Source: Bacteroidales bacterium
GTDB lineage: Bacteria; Bacteroidota; Bacteroidia; Bacteroidales; Rikenellaceae
Reading direction: 5' to 3'
Length of the DNA: 64,000 nt
Assembly (NCBI GenBank): GCA_910575495.1
Contig: CAJTFS010000001.1
Span: 434,001-498,000 of the forward strand
The notes beneath the pieces were generated by a model. The model saw nothing but the letters and a program-made list of their open reading frames with translations. It did no database searches and was not told the DNA's origin. Numbering within the stretch: position 1 is the stretch's first letter; the number at the start of each line of letters is the position of its first letter. A program made the translations under genes and the position numbers. Shown here one piece after another: positions 16,664 to 25,761 of this stretch.

Positions 16664-16835
16664 CAGGCAGCCGACGGAATACGGAAGTATGACCGTCGGT
16701 TTTTGCAAAGCGGTGGGGGGATGAGAACCCCGGGTTCGGACGAACGGAGCAGCGAGGGCAGAGCGGACGAAGTTCGTTTTGCCGAGTCGCGACGTTCAAA
16801 GGCAAGCGAAGCGCCGCCAATCCCCTATCCACTAC
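16648..16835 (+). repeat. 17-bp duplication of the tRNA-Glu 3' end (candidate att scar)
   Basis: AATCCCCTATCCACTAC occurs at 16648-16664, covering the 3' end of the tRNA, and again at 16819-16835. The 154 bp between hold the tRNA terminator and GC-rich sequence without a gene. Such duplications of a tRNA 3' end are what tyrosine-integrase elements leave (attL/attR). Alternatively it is the stump of a second tRNA-Glu gene. Confidence 0.6.
16671..16704 (+). terminator. Terminator of tRNA-Glu
   Basis: CCGACGG (16671-16677) pairs with CCGTCGG (16693-16699), with an inner ATAC/GTAT stem, followed by a T run. Confidence 0.75.
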
Positions 16836-16839
16836 TCGA

Positions 16840-16883
16840 AACCTCGCAATTACTTATCAGTCAGTAATTTGCGAGGTTTTTTG
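16840..16883 (+). terminator. Strong hairpin terminator after the att-like repeat
   Basis: AACCTCGC-AATTACT pairs with AGTAATT-TGCGAGGTT (one bulged base), followed by six T. It lies directly behind the second copy of the tRNA 3' end. Confidence 0.6.
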
Positions 16884-17431
16884 CAGAACGGCCGGGACAG
16901 AAGCGGGACAAAATTTTCACCGTTTTTGCTTGGATTTATGTCTTGAAAATCAACGTTCTACATTTTTGCCACGCCCGACACCGTGTGCGAAAATGTAAAA
17001 AAATGTTGCCTGTCAAAACCGCGCGAAATAAAGCGCTGGACGAAATTCTATCCACTGCGAGCGGTCCGGTCATAATCGATATGACCGGATTTTTATATGC
17101 TTTCCTTGAAATCCCTCTTTGTCGATTCTCTATTCGCTCGGTCGCGTAGCTGGGTTCGGCCCGCAATGTGCGCCGAGGCTTGCTATGAGCAGTGTTTTGT
17201 GCCGGATTCAGGGACACGCTTTGCTGCGTACGCCGGGCGTGCCGGGTCGTTGCGGACTTCCGCCGGGGAAGACTGCGGTCCGAGCGGTTCTGCGAGTGGT
17301 CCCAAAACGATCAAGGCATCTGGTTGCGACGGGTTCGGGTTGCGAAGCGTGCCGATTGGATCAAGGCGCGAAAGTCTGTTTGGATAGGGACTTGCATCCG
17401 GTCCGCCGAACTGCGGGGAAAACAAAAACGA
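16884..17431. other. Gene-free region between tRNA-Glu and tpiA
   Basis: About 550 bp without a convincing gene. The first 150 bp after the terminator are AT-richer and of different composition from the rest. Short open frames occur on both strands but lack family features. It could be the worn remnant of an element inserted at the tRNA. Confidence 0.4.
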
Positions 17432-17460
17432 GGAGAACATGTTCTCCCCGTTTTTTGTTG
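17432..17460 (-). terminator. Terminator of tpiA
   Basis: The palindrome GGAGAACATGTTCTCC is flanked by T runs on both strands, so it can end transcription of tpiA from the right and also transcripts from the left. Confidence 0.7.
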
Positions 17461-17475
17461 AAGACCGGAAAAGGC

Positions 17476-18234
17476 TTATTTTTCGAAGCCTTTGCCGATG
17501 GCCAGGAAGTCGTCGGCCTTGAGGGCGGCACCGCCGATCAGACCGCCGTCGACGTCCTCCTTGGCGAAGATTTCGGCCGCGTTCGACGGTTTGCACGAAC
17601 CGCCGTAGAGGATGGCGCACTCGTCGGCTGCGGCGCCGAACTTGGCGGCCAGCACCTTGCGGATGTGGGCGTGGATCTCCTGTGCCTGGTCGGCCGTGGC
17701 GGTCTTGCCCGTACCGATGGCCCATACGGGCTCGTAGGCGATGACCAGGTTCTTGAACTGCTCGGCCGAGAGGTTGTAGACGACCTCCTCGATCTGCTGT
17801 TTCACCACGTCGAAGTGCTTGCCTGCCTCGCGCTCGTCGAGGTTCTCGCCCACGCAGTAGATCGGGGTGAGGTTGTTGGCGTAGGCCTGCTCCATCTTCT
17901 TGTTGAGGGTCGCGGAGGTCTCGCCGTAGTACTGGCGGCGCTCCGAGTGGCCCAAGATCACATACTTGCAGCCCAGCGCCGCGATCATCGAGGCTGCCAC
18001 TTCGCCCGTGTAGGCGCCTTTGGCTTCGGCGGCGCAGTCCTGCGCGCCCAGCGCGATGTCCGAGCCCTTGAGCGCTTCGGCCACCATCGAGAGATGGGTG
18101 AACGGCGGGCAGACGATGAAGTCTACGCACCTGCACACTTCGCCGCGGCCTGCGACGACACCCTTGGCCAGTTCCACACCTTCGGCCGGAAGCGTGTTCA
18201 TCTTCCAGTTGCCGGCTACGATTTTCTTTCTCAT
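17476..18234 (-). CDS. tpiA: Triosephosphate isomerase
   Basis: The 252-residue core is a complete TIM barrel. AGNWKMN carries the catalytic-site Asn and Lys, the electrophilic His is in ILGHSERR, and [15 protein letters not shown] holds the catalytic Glu and the flexible loop. It interconverts dihydroxyacetone phosphate and glyceraldehyde 3-phosphate. The ATG at 18234 has an A-rich upstream region suited to initiation in this phylum. The same frame stays open for 99 further codons encoding a hydrophobic protein (see 18235-18531), so the true product could be a 351-residue membrane-anchored form. Confidence 0.93.
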   Translation of the reverse strand: MRKKIVAGNWKMNTLPAEGVELAKGVVAGRGEVCRCVDFIVCPPFTHLSMVAEALKGSDIALGAQDCAAEAKGAYTGEVAASMIAALGCKYVILGHSERRQYYGETSATLNKKMEQAYANNLTPIYCVGENLDEREAGKHFDVVKQQIEEVVYNLSAEQFKNLVIAYEPVWAIGTGKTATADQAQEIHAHIRKVLAAKFGAAADECAILYGGSCKPSNAAEIFAKEDVDGGLIGGAALKADDFLAIGKGFEK

Positions 18235-18531
18235 GTTCGGTTTGTTTTTATAGGTTATGTTGTATACGATTGCAATCAGCAGCACCCATGCGAGCAGGAG
18301 GAGCAGTTTCAGCATAAACCGCTTGCCGGGATGCCCTGCATCGTCCGCGAGCGGAAGGAGCGGCCCCGCGAGAAGGGGTACGGCATAGGTCCATAACAGC
18401 ATCCGGTTCCGGCGCTTCGGTGTCATTCGGGGCAGCACCCGCCGCAACGACAGCCACCAGACGAAAATCAGGAGAGCCGCAGCGAGCGCCATCCACACCG
18501 TGCCGAGCGTCGCACCGTCGATCGTGGGCAT
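18235..18531 (-). CDS. Membrane ORF reading in frame into tpiA
   Basis: This 99-codon open frame starts with an ATG three bases after the lysS stop and runs without a stop into tpiA. Its product has three hydrophobic helices (about residues 13-27, 45-62, 73-93), with arginine-rich turns such as SLRRVLP and KRRNR between them. That is the look of a real small membrane protein. Either it is fused to triosephosphate isomerase, or it is a separate gene whose stop was lost through mutation or sequencing error. I recognise no family. Confidence 0.5.
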
Positions 18532-18534
18532 AGG

Positions 18535-20259
18535 CTACTCCTCGCACCACTTCTTGACCTCCTCCATCGAGGGGGCTTTCAGACCGAGTTTGTTCTTCTT
18601 GTTGAACCCGCAGAGGTCGTTGAAGAACTTGCCCGCCGAGAGCTTGCGCAGCGAATCGACCGTCAGATAGCCCATTTTCTGGATGACGGGCACCCATTCC
18701 TCGGGCACGCCGATTTCGATGTACTTCTCGGCCGGGTCGCTGACGGCTTTCTTTTCGGGACGCATCTGCGGGAAGAACAGCACGTCCTGGATCGACGTCT
18801 GGCCCGTCATGAACATCGTCAGACGGTCGATGCCGATACCCATGCCCGAGCACGAGGGCATGCCGTACTCCAGCGCGCGGACGAAGTCCATGTCGATGAA
18901 CATCGCTTCGTCGTCGCCCTTTTCCGAGAGGCGCAGCTGCTCCTGGAAGCGTTCGAGCTGGTCGATCGGGTCGTTCAGCTCGGAGTAGGCGTTGCAGAGC
19001 TCCTTGCCGTTGACGAAGAGTTCGAAGCGCTCGGTCAGATCGGGGTTTTCGCGGTGACGCTTGCAGAGGGGCGACATTTCGATGGGGTAGTCGGTCACGA
19101 ACGTAGGCTGGATGAGCTCCTCCTCGCAGTATTGGCCGAAGATGGCGTCGATGAGCTTGCCTTTGCCCATCGTGTCGTCGATCTCGACGTTGAGCCGCTT
19201 GCAGGCTTCGCGCAGCTGTTCTTCGCTCTGGCCCGTGATGTCGTAGCCGGTCTTCTCGCGGATGAGGTCGGTCATCGTCACACGGCGGAACGGCGCCTTG
19301 AACGACACGGCCTTGCCGTCGACGGAGAGTTCCGTGGTGCCGTTGGTGGCCATAGCCACCCGTTCGAGCATCTGTTCGGTGAACTCCATCATCCACAGGT
19401 AGTCCTTGTAGGCCACATAAATCTCCATGCACGTGAACTCGGGGTTGTGCGTGCGGTCCATGCCCTCGTTGCGGAAGTTCTTGCCGAATTCGTAGACGCC
19501 GTCGAAGCCCCCGACAATCAGCTTTTTAAGGTAGAGCTCGGTGGCGATGCGCAGGTAGAGGTCGATGTCCAGCGAGTTGTGGTGCGTGATGAACGGCCGG
19601 GCCGACGCTCCGCCCGGAATGGGCTGGAGGATGGGCGTTTCGACCTCGATGTAGCCGCGTTCGTTGAAGAAGTCGCGCATCGTGGCCATGATTTTGGCCC
19701 GCTTGACAAACGTGTCCTTGACCTGCGGATTGACGATCAGGTCGAGGTAGCGCTGGCGGTAGCGGATTTCGGGGTCGGTGAAGGCGTCGAACGTCTTGCC
19801 GTCCTTCTCCTTGACCACCGGCAGCGGCCGCACCGACTTCGACAGCACGGTGAACTTCCGGCAGTGGACCGACAATTCGCCCGTGTTGGTGCGGAAGGCG
19901 AAGCCCTCGACACCCACGAAGTCGCCGATGTCGAGCAGTTTCTTGAAAACGGTGTTGTAGAGCGTCGGATCGCCTTCGGGGCAGATGTCGTCGCGGCGGA
20001 TGTAGACCTGGATGCGGCCCGTGTGGTCCTGCAGCTCGAAGAACGACGCGCTGCCCATGATGCGGCGCGACATGATGCGGCCCGCGATGCGGATGTCGCC
20101 GAAAGCGGCCTGGTCGGCATCGTTGTAGTTGTCGGCTATCCCGCGTGCCGTGGCCGTCACTTCATAGCGGGCGGCGGGATAGGGCTCGATGCCCAGCTCG
20201 CGCAGAGCCGCGAGCGACTGCCGCCGGAGCTGTTCCTGTTCACTGAGTTCGATGGTCAT
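18535..20259 (-). CDS. lysS: Lysyl-tRNA synthetase, class II
   Basis: The 574-residue enzyme has an N-terminal OB-fold anticodon-binding domain and the class II catalytic core. Motif 2 is FRNEGMDRTHNPEFT and motif 3 GMGIGIDRLTMFMTG. A C-terminal extension of roughly 70 residues after motif 3 (rich in Lys, starting near PAEKYIEIG) is longer than in E. coli but common in Bacteroidetes. A -7 box TATTTTTG lies at 20303-20296, giving a leader of about 35 bases. The membrane ORF/tpiA follows three bases after the stop. Confidence 0.96.
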   Translation of the reverse strand: MTIELSEQEQLRRQSLAALRELGIEPYPAARYEVTATARGIADNYNDADQAAFGDIRIAGRIMSRRIMGSASFFELQDHTGRIQVYIRRDDICPEGDPTLYNTVFKKLLDIGDFVGVEGFAFRTNTGELSVHCRKFTVLSKSVRPLPVVKEKDGKTFDAFTDPEIRYRQRYLDLIVNPQVKDTFVKRAKIMATMRDFFNERGYIEVETPILQPIPGGASARPFITHHNSLDIDLYLRIATELYLKKLIVGGFDGVYEFGKNFRNEGMDRTHNPEFTCMEIYVAYKDYLWMMEFTEQMLERVAMATNGTTELSVDGKAVSFKAPFRRVTMTDLIREKTGYDITGQSEEQLREACKRLNVEIDDTMGKGKLIDAIFGQYCEEELIQPTFVTDYPIEMSPLCKRHRENPDLTERFELFVNGKELCNAYSELNDPIDQLERFQEQLRLSEKGDDEAMFIDMDFVRALEYGMPSCSGMGIGIDRLTMFMTGQTSIQDVLFFPQMRPEKKAVSDPAEKYIEIGVPEEWVPVIQKMGYLTVDSLRKLSAGKFFNDLCGFNKKNKLGLKAPSMEEVKKWCEE

Positions 20260-20450
20260 GCGTATGCTGTTTTTTATGTTGTCGGTTTATCCCTGCAAAA
20301 ATAATAAAAAACAATGAAAAACGGGCGCGTCGGAGTTATTATCGGCGTCGGCCGGGAATGCCGGTCCGCTTTCGGCATGCGGAATTTTGCGATGGCGGGA
20401 TAAATTCGTATATTCGCCGAAATGGCCTGCGGGCCTTAACCGAATGATTT

Positions 20451-21863
20451 ATGAAAGGATGGAGTGGAAGCGTCGGTATCCTGCCCCTCGGTTTGCGAGG
20501 TTTGCTGGCAGGATTGCTGGTTCTGTGCGCGGCGGCGTGCGGCGGTGACGGAAAAGAGGAGGAGCCGCCCTATGTGCGGATCGTCAGCGAAGGGTTCGTG
20601 TTCGACGAAAACGATCCGGAGGCCAACCGCGTGGAGGTGATTTCCAACACGCAATGGCGGGTGACCGCCACGCCGGCCGATGCGGCGGTGGTGTTCGAGC
20701 CTGCGTCGGGTGCGGGCGACGGTTCGTTCCGCATTGCCGACATGCCGCAGGGCAAGGCGATCCGGGTCAACGTGCAACCGTTGTCGAATGCGTCCCGGGG
20801 CGAATCGATCGTGGTGACGCGTGCCCCAAAAGAACCCGATGCACCCGACCCCGGCCCAGCACCCGGGCCGGAACCCGATCCGGTCGGTGGCTACCGTTTT
20901 CCGGAGCTCCCGTCCAACTGGACGGAACCGACGGGCAGCAAGGCAACCATCAAGGGCGACTATGCTTTCTTCACGCACTGGTCGCAGAGCGTGGAATCGA
21001 AGAAGCGCGTGCGCAACTATTCCTATTGCTACGACACGCGGCGCCACAACCCCGTGTGGGTGGCCTATCCGCTGCATCCGGTCTACCGTGAGGGCGGCAC
21101 TGGACGCACCGACCCCGATCCGTGGGCGCCCGACCCGGCGTTGGACGAAAAGTACCAGTCGAAGATATACAAGAGCGCCAATGAAGGCGGAGGCAGCTAC
21201 GAAGGCTTCCAGTTCTGGGGCACTGCGCTGCTCGAATCGATGGGCAAGGAAGGCTATTGGTCGAAAGGCCACCTCTGCATGTCGAGCGAGCGCGGCGGCA
21301 AGGACGCTCCGATCAACATACAGACGTTCTATCCGACCAACATAGCGCCGCAGTCGAGCAACAAGGCTTCCGACTTCGCCACGGTGTGGAGCTACGTAGA
21401 GTCGCTTTTTTCGGGCACGAACAACTACAAGAAGACCGACTTCACGGCCGACGACGGGACGCAGAACATCAACATCGTATCCGACACGCTGTACCTTGTT
21501 GCGGGATGCTATTACGCGCACGACAATTGGGCCGACTACGACGCGTCGAACTACAACGAGACACCGCCTACGAGCGGCTTGTCGAAAAAGTGCATCATGC
21601 CTACCCACCAGTTCAAGATAGCGCTGCGTACCAAGAAAGGCAACACGGGCAAGAAGATTTCGGAATGCTCGGCCGACGAGTTGCAGGCCATCGCGTTCTG
21701 GATCGAGGCGTTCCCCACGCTTTCGGGTACGAGCGCCACGGCCGAGCTCAGGAAGATCGTCAAGCCTGTTTCGTTCGTCGAGCAGCAGCTGGGTTTCGAG
21801 TTCTTCCCGGATGTGCCGGCCTCGGTCAAGGAGAGTTTCAACGCGGCCGACTGGGGATTCTGA
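20451..21863 (+). CDS. Secreted DNA/RNA non-specific endonuclease lipoprotein with BACON-like domain
   Basis: The 470-residue protein has a lipoprotein signal (lipobox AAAC), then a BACON-like beta domain (SNTQWRVTATP region, residues 60-120). A Pro/Asp-rich linker leads to a C-terminal NUC1 nuclease domain. The catalytic motif reads SKGHLCMSSERGG where most relatives have DRGH; the His is kept but Asp-Arg is replaced by Ser-Lys. The metal-binding Asn is in TNIAPQSSNKA. It probably degrades nucleic acids at the cell surface. Activity depends on how well the changed motif works. Confidence 0.82.
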   Translation: MKGWSGSVGILPLGLRGLLAGLLVLCAAACGGDGKEEEPPYVRIVSEGFVFDENDPEANRVEVISNTQWRVTATPADAAVVFEPASGAGDGSFRIADMPQGKAIRVNVQPLSNASRGESIVVTRAPKEPDAPDPGPAPGPEPDPVGGYRFPELPSNWTEPTGSKATIKGDYAFFTHWSQSVESKKRVRNYSYCYDTRRHNPVWVAYPLHPVYREGGTGRTDPDPWAPDPALDEKYQSKIYKSANEGGGSYEGFQFWGTALLESMGKEGYWSKGHLCMSSERGGKDAPINIQTFYPTNIAPQSSNKASDFATVWSYVESLFSGTNNYKKTDFTADDGTQNINIVSDTLYLVAGCYYAHDNWADYDASNYNETPPTSGLSKKCIMPTHQFKIALRTKKGNTGKKISECSADELQAIAFWIEAFPTLSGTSATAELRKIVKPVSFVEQQLGFEFFPDVPASVKESFNAADWGF

Positions 21864-21907
21864 CGGTGCGGCAGATACCGTCCGGCAAGTCCCGGTTCGA
21901 ATGGTTT

Positions 21908-21944
21908 CACCCCTGTCAGAACACGTTCTGACAGGGGTGATTTT
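21908..21944 (+). terminator. Terminator after the nuclease gene
   Basis: A perfect 15-bp stem (21908-21922 with 21925-21939) is followed by ATTTTC. It lies between two convergent genes. Confidence 0.75.
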
Positions 21945-22606
21945 CAATTTCGGGGAGTTGCCGGTTCGTCTTTTTGCAGCCGGGCGAAGCGCCGGAAAAG
22001 CACGAACGCACCCCAGCCGAGCAGGGCGCCGACCAGCGTACCCCAAAAGAGGTCCATGGGGAAGTGCTTGGCCAGATAGATGCGCGAGTAGCAGATGAGC
22101 AGGGTGCTGGCGACCATCAGCCAGGCGAACCACCGGCGGCGGATGGCTGTGATCGAGAGCACGGCCAGCGCCACCACCGTTGCCGCATGGGCCGAGACGG
22201 TGCCGTAGCGTCCGCTCACGGCCTCGACGGGTACGTGCACCGCCCAGTCGCCCGGCAGGTCGGCTCGGCGGATCGCAGCCAGCGAATCGGGCGTGATGGC
22301 CAGTCCCTCCAATTCGGGAGTGAACATCGGGCGCCAGCGCGGTTCGAAATCGGGCAGCAGGCCGCCCAGCACTCCGTTGTGCTTGAAGATGCCCGACACC
22401 ATGTCGGAAAGCCCCAGAGCGGCAGCCATCAGAACGATGAACAGCAACGTGTTGCGCCATCCGTAGCGACGCTGCACGAGCCATAGGATCAATGCGTAGA
22501 GGGGCAGCCACATGGCCGTGCCCGAGACGGTCAGCATGACTCGGTCGAGCGTCTCGCCCCCGTCGAAGTTGAGGGCCAGAAAAAGGGTGTGGTCGAAGTC
22601 GTACAT
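21944..22606 (-). CDS. PAP2-family phosphatase, integral membrane
   Basis: The 220-residue protein has five to six membrane helices and the third acid-phosphatase motif YSRIYLAKHFPMD (SR-x5-H-x3-D). The middle motif is TVSAHAAT, with the catalytic His kept but PSGH changed to VSAH. The first motif is weak (KHNGVLGG, then RWRP). It probably dephosphorylates a lipid phosphate such as undecaprenyl pyrophosphate or phosphatidylglycerol phosphate in the inner membrane. Confidence 0.82.
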   Translation of the reverse strand: MYDFDHTLFLALNFDGGETLDRVMLTVSGTAMWLPLYALILWLVQRRYGWRNTLLFIVLMAAALGLSDMVSGIFKHNGVLGGLLPDFEPRWRPMFTPELEGLAITPDSLAAIRRADLPGDWAVHVPVEAVSGRYGTVSAHAATVVALAVLSITAIRRRWFAWLMVASTLLICYSRIYLAKHFPMDLFWGTLVGALLGWGAFVLFRRFARLQKDEPATPRN

Positions 22607-22614
22607 TTATCGAA

Positions 22615-22647
22615 GCGAAAGGTAGAGGGTGAAAAGTGAAAGGTGAA
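22615..22647 (+). repeat. GTGAAAR heptamer repeat
   Basis: A short run of GTGAAAAG/GTGAAAGG units lies between the PAP2 and MBOAT genes. The same motif recurs at 10450, 30123, 35980, 36114 and 40126. Confidence 0.5.
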
Positions 22648-22684
22648 CTTTGCCGGGAGGGAGCGATGATGGTGCAGGCGGCAT

Positions 22685-24187
22685 TCAGAACTGAAAATAG
22701 ATGAAGGGTTGGATGTCGCTCGACTTGATCTGCATGACGCTCCAGATCATGGCGGCCATCAACAGCACTTGCAGCGCCATGGGCGCCTGCGTGACGCCGC
22801 TGCGGATGCGCTCGTCGATGCGTGCCGGCACGAAGTGGAGCGCATAGCCGGCGGCGATGAAGGCGAAGACCGCGGTGTAGCCCGTCAGCACCTGCGGGAT
22901 GACCGGAGCGTTGAAGTCGAAGAAGATCTGGTGGAGCATCAGCGTGACCGTCTGCATCGACTCGGCGCGGAACATCAGCCAGCTGAAGCACACCAGGTTG
23001 AACGTCAGGAAGATGCCCGCTATGCGCCAGCCGCGCTTCATTTCGCTGCCTGCGGCCTTGGCGCCCGGCACGACGGAGAGCCACAGCTTGTGCAGCGCCA
23101 GGGCCATGCCGTGGATGCCTCCCCACAGCACGAAACGCAGTGCGGCGCCGTGCCACAGACCGCCCAGCACCATGGTGACCATCAGGTTGAAGTAGGTGCG
23201 CACGCGTCCCTTGCGGTTGCCGCCCAGCGAGATGTAGAGGTAGTCGCGCAGCCACGACGAGAGCGAGATGTGCCAGCGGCGCCAGAACTCGGTGATGGTG
23301 GCCGACTTGTAGGGGGCGTCGAAATTCTTGGGAAAGCGGAAGCCCAGGAGCAGGGCGATGCCGATGGCCATGTCGGAGTAGCCCGAGAAGTCGCAGTAGA
23401 TCTGCAGGGCGTAGCCGTAGATGCCCATGAGGCACTCGAAGCCGGTGTAGAGCAGCGGTTCGTCGAAGACGCGGTCGACGAAGTTGAGCGAGATGAAGTC
23501 CGAGATGACGGCTTTCTTGAAGAGGCCCGTCAGAATGAGGAAGACCCCCGTGCCGAACATCTCGCGCGTGACGACGACCGGATTGCTGCGGATCTGCGGA
23601 ATGAAGTCGCGGGCGCGGACGATGGGCCCGGCCACCAGCTGGGGGAAGAACGAGAGGTAGAAAAGGTAGTCGATCCACCGGTCGAGGGGGCGCAGCTGTC
23701 CGCGGTAGATGTCGATGGTGTAGCTCATCGACTGGAAGACGAAGAACGAGATGCCCACCGGCAGGAAGATGTTCTGGAATTCGAGGAAACCCTGCCCGAA
23801 AAGGCGGTTGCCCATGTCCACCAGGAAGTTGGTGTACTTGAAGTAGCCCAGCATGCCGAGGTTGACCGCCACGCTCAGCAACACGAGCAGGCGGCGGATC
23901 CACCGCCTGTCGGCGCGGCAGATGCCTCGGGCGATGAGGTAGTCGCTCGCGGCGGCGAAGATCAGCAGCAGAAAGTAGATGCCGCTCGACTTGTAGTAGA
24001 AATAGAGCGAGAAAAGGATGACGTAGACGATGCGGGCCGTGGGCGTGCGGTGCAGGGCGGCATAGAAAAGCAGGAATCCCGTGAAGAGAAACAGGAACAG
24101 CCCGCTGCTGAAGATCAGCGGCGACGAAGCATCGTAGGCCAGCAGTCCGGCGATGCGGGCCGTTATCGTGTCCGCTGCGAGCATCAT
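22685..24187 (-). CDS. MBOAT-family O-acyltransferase (AlgI/DltB-like)
   Basis: The 500-residue protein has about ten membrane helices and the MBOAT core: the FWRRWHISLSSWLRDY stretch and GGLWHGAALRFVLWG with the active-site His. It belongs with AlgI/DltB proteins that pass an acetyl group across the inner membrane to an extracytoplasmic acceptor glycan. Its ATG overlaps the stop of the SGNH protein gene (ATGA), which supplies the likely periplasmic partner. The acceptor is unknown. Confidence 0.9.
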   Translation of the reverse strand: MMLAADTITARIAGLLAYDASSPLIFSSGLFLFLFTGFLLFYAALHRTPTARIVYVILFSLYFYYKSSGIYFLLLIFAAASDYLIARGICRADRRWIRRLLVLLSVAVNLGMLGYFKYTNFLVDMGNRLFGQGFLEFQNIFLPVGISFFVFQSMSYTIDIYRGQLRPLDRWIDYLFYLSFFPQLVAGPIVRARDFIPQIRSNPVVVTREMFGTGVFLILTGLFKKAVISDFISLNFVDRVFDEPLLYTGFECLMGIYGYALQIYCDFSGYSDMAIGIALLLGFRFPKNFDAPYKSATITEFWRRWHISLSSWLRDYLYISLGGNRKGRVRTYFNLMVTMVLGGLWHGAALRFVLWGGIHGMALALHKLWLSVVPGAKAAGSEMKRGWRIAGIFLTFNLVCFSWLMFRAESMQTVTLMLHQIFFDFNAPVIPQVLTGYTAVFAFIAAGYALHFVPARIDERIRSGVTQAPMALQVLLMAAMIWSVMQIKSSDIQPFIYFQF

Positions 24188-25758
24188 GGCATCATCGGGT
24201 TGAGGTGGATGGGAGCGAGGATCAGCGGGTCGCGCAGCGGTTTCAGATGCAGCGAGTCGGGGAGCACGGGGTCGAAGCAGACCCTGCGGCGGCGGAGTTC
24301 GTGGGCCGCACGGATGCGGTCGTTGAGCGCATCGAAGAGGGCCCGGCCGATGCGCCTGCCGCCCGAGTAGTTGATGTGGGTGAAGTCCTTGCCGGCCCAG
24401 CCGCTGCGCACGAAGTGGCCCATGCCTCCCAGGTTGTGCATGGCGTCGGCCGTGGGCCAGAAGGCCGCCTGCACGTTGCTGGCCGCCAGACGTTGGTAGG
24501 CGGTCATGTAGGGCACGGCCGCCATCGGTGCGAATCCCGCGTCGGTGCGCACCGAGCGGTCGCTCACGCCCATGACCAGTACGGCAGCCCCGGGGAAGCA
24601 CTCGCGCACGAAGGTCACCATCTTCTCGATCTGCGCCGCGTAGTTGGTGTAGTTGTAGACGCCGTTCTGCATGATGTTGAGCCCGTATTGCAGGATCACC
24701 AGGTCGTAGTCCAGCATGGCGTCGATCTGGGCGTCGATCGAGGGATTGGTCCAGAACATGGCCTGGCCGTTGTTGCTGCGGATGGAGTAGTTGTCGACCG
24801 AGACGCCGTCGCTTTCGAGCACCGCGCCGTAGCCGATGAAGCCCCGCGTGCCCGACACCACGCGGAAGGCGAGCGACCCGATGCGGGGCGCCCGCACGGC
24901 GATCTGCCGCACCGAGGGGTCGCCCTCGACGCTGAATTCGCGGCGCAGCGAGTCGTTGACCGTCACTTCGATGCGGCTGCTGTCGGGCGAAAGGAAGAAG
25001 ATGCGGCCGCAGCTGCATTCGTCGAGCTTGCGGCGGTAGGCGGTGGTTTCCCAGCGTGTCGAGGCTCCTTCGACGGGCTGGCACACCCATCCCGAGACGT
25101 AGAACTTGTCGCGCAGCGTCTGCGGGGTTTTCTTGCGCTGCATGATGTTGTAGGAGGTCCAGCCCTTGGAGACGGTCTTCACCGTGCGGCGGAACGCCGT
25201 GAGCGGCGAAGCCATCGGTGCGAATCCCGTACCGCCGCCGCCGTAGGTCTCCTGGAGCCGTTCGCGCAGGTCGGCCGTGAGGATGTCGCCCTCGATGAAG
25301 GAGTCGCCCAGCACGGCGATGCGCACCGGACGTCGCGCCAGCAGCACCGTGTCGTAGAAAGCCCGCATGCCGTCGGGGCGCAGCGAGTCGTACTCCTCGA
25401 TGGCTACGATGCGCCGCGTGCAGGCGGTGTCGGGCAGCACTTCGGCGCGCAGCGTCGTGTCGCGGCCGATTTCCCATTCGAAGAGCGTCTGCACGCGCGG
25501 CGGCAGGGTGTCGGCATCGATGCGCTCGGCCACTTCGGTCATGTCGACCTGGAACTCCTCTTCGTTGAAGACGGCCGACTCGGGGCTCCGGGCCGGGGTG
25601 TCGTCGAAGTCGAAGATGTCCGAAAGGATGTTGGCACGGCGGATCTTCACGCCGCCCAGCGTGCGGGGCGGTATGAAGCTCACGGCCACGAGCACTCCGA
25701 CGAGCGCCGCGGCCGCGATCCATCCGTTGAAGGTGTAGTTTTCGGACTTCTTCGCCAT
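24184..25758 (-). CDS. SGNH/GDSL-family protein, partner of the MBOAT acyltransferase
   Basis: The 524-residue protein has one N-terminal membrane anchor (residues 12-30) and a periplasmic body. It carries a GDS motif (VLGDSFIEGD) near residue 150 and a DFTHINYSGG motif near residue 460, the Ser and Asp-His of SGNH enzymes. In AlgI/AlgX- and PatA/PatB-like systems such a protein finishes transfer of the acetyl group to the glycan. A second GDSL-like module could lie in the C-terminal half. It overlaps the MBOAT gene and follows the Zn-peptidase gene by 3 bases. Confidence 0.85.
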   Translation of the reverse strand: MAKKSENYTFNGWIAAAALVGVLVAVSFIPPRTLGGVKIRRANILSDIFDFDDTPARSPESAVFNEEEFQVDMTEVAERIDADTLPPRVQTLFEWEIGRDTTLRAEVLPDTACTRRIVAIEEYDSLRPDGMRAFYDTVLLARRPVRIAVLGDSFIEGDILTADLRERLQETYGGGGTGFAPMASPLTAFRRTVKTVSKGWTSYNIMQRKKTPQTLRDKFYVSGWVCQPVEGASTRWETTAYRRKLDECSCGRIFFLSPDSSRIEVTVNDSLRREFSVEGDPSVRQIAVRAPRIGSLAFRVVSGTRGFIGYGAVLESDGVSVDNYSIRSNNGQAMFWTNPSIDAQIDAMLDYDLVILQYGLNIMQNGVYNYTNYAAQIEKMVTFVRECFPGAAVLVMGVSDRSVRTDAGFAPMAAVPYMTAYQRLAASNVQAAFWPTADAMHNLGGMGHFVRSGWAGKDFTHINYSGGRRIGRALFDALNDRIRAAHELRRRRVCFDPVLPDSLHLKPLRDPLILAPIHLNPMMP

Positions 25759-25761
25759 GCG

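Noticed and set aside
16936-17217. 93-codon minus-strand ORF near tRNA-Glu as an integrase remnant
   Set aside because: The composition and location are suggestive, but I can see no catalytic R-H-R-Y motif or SAM-like domain, so I do not call it.
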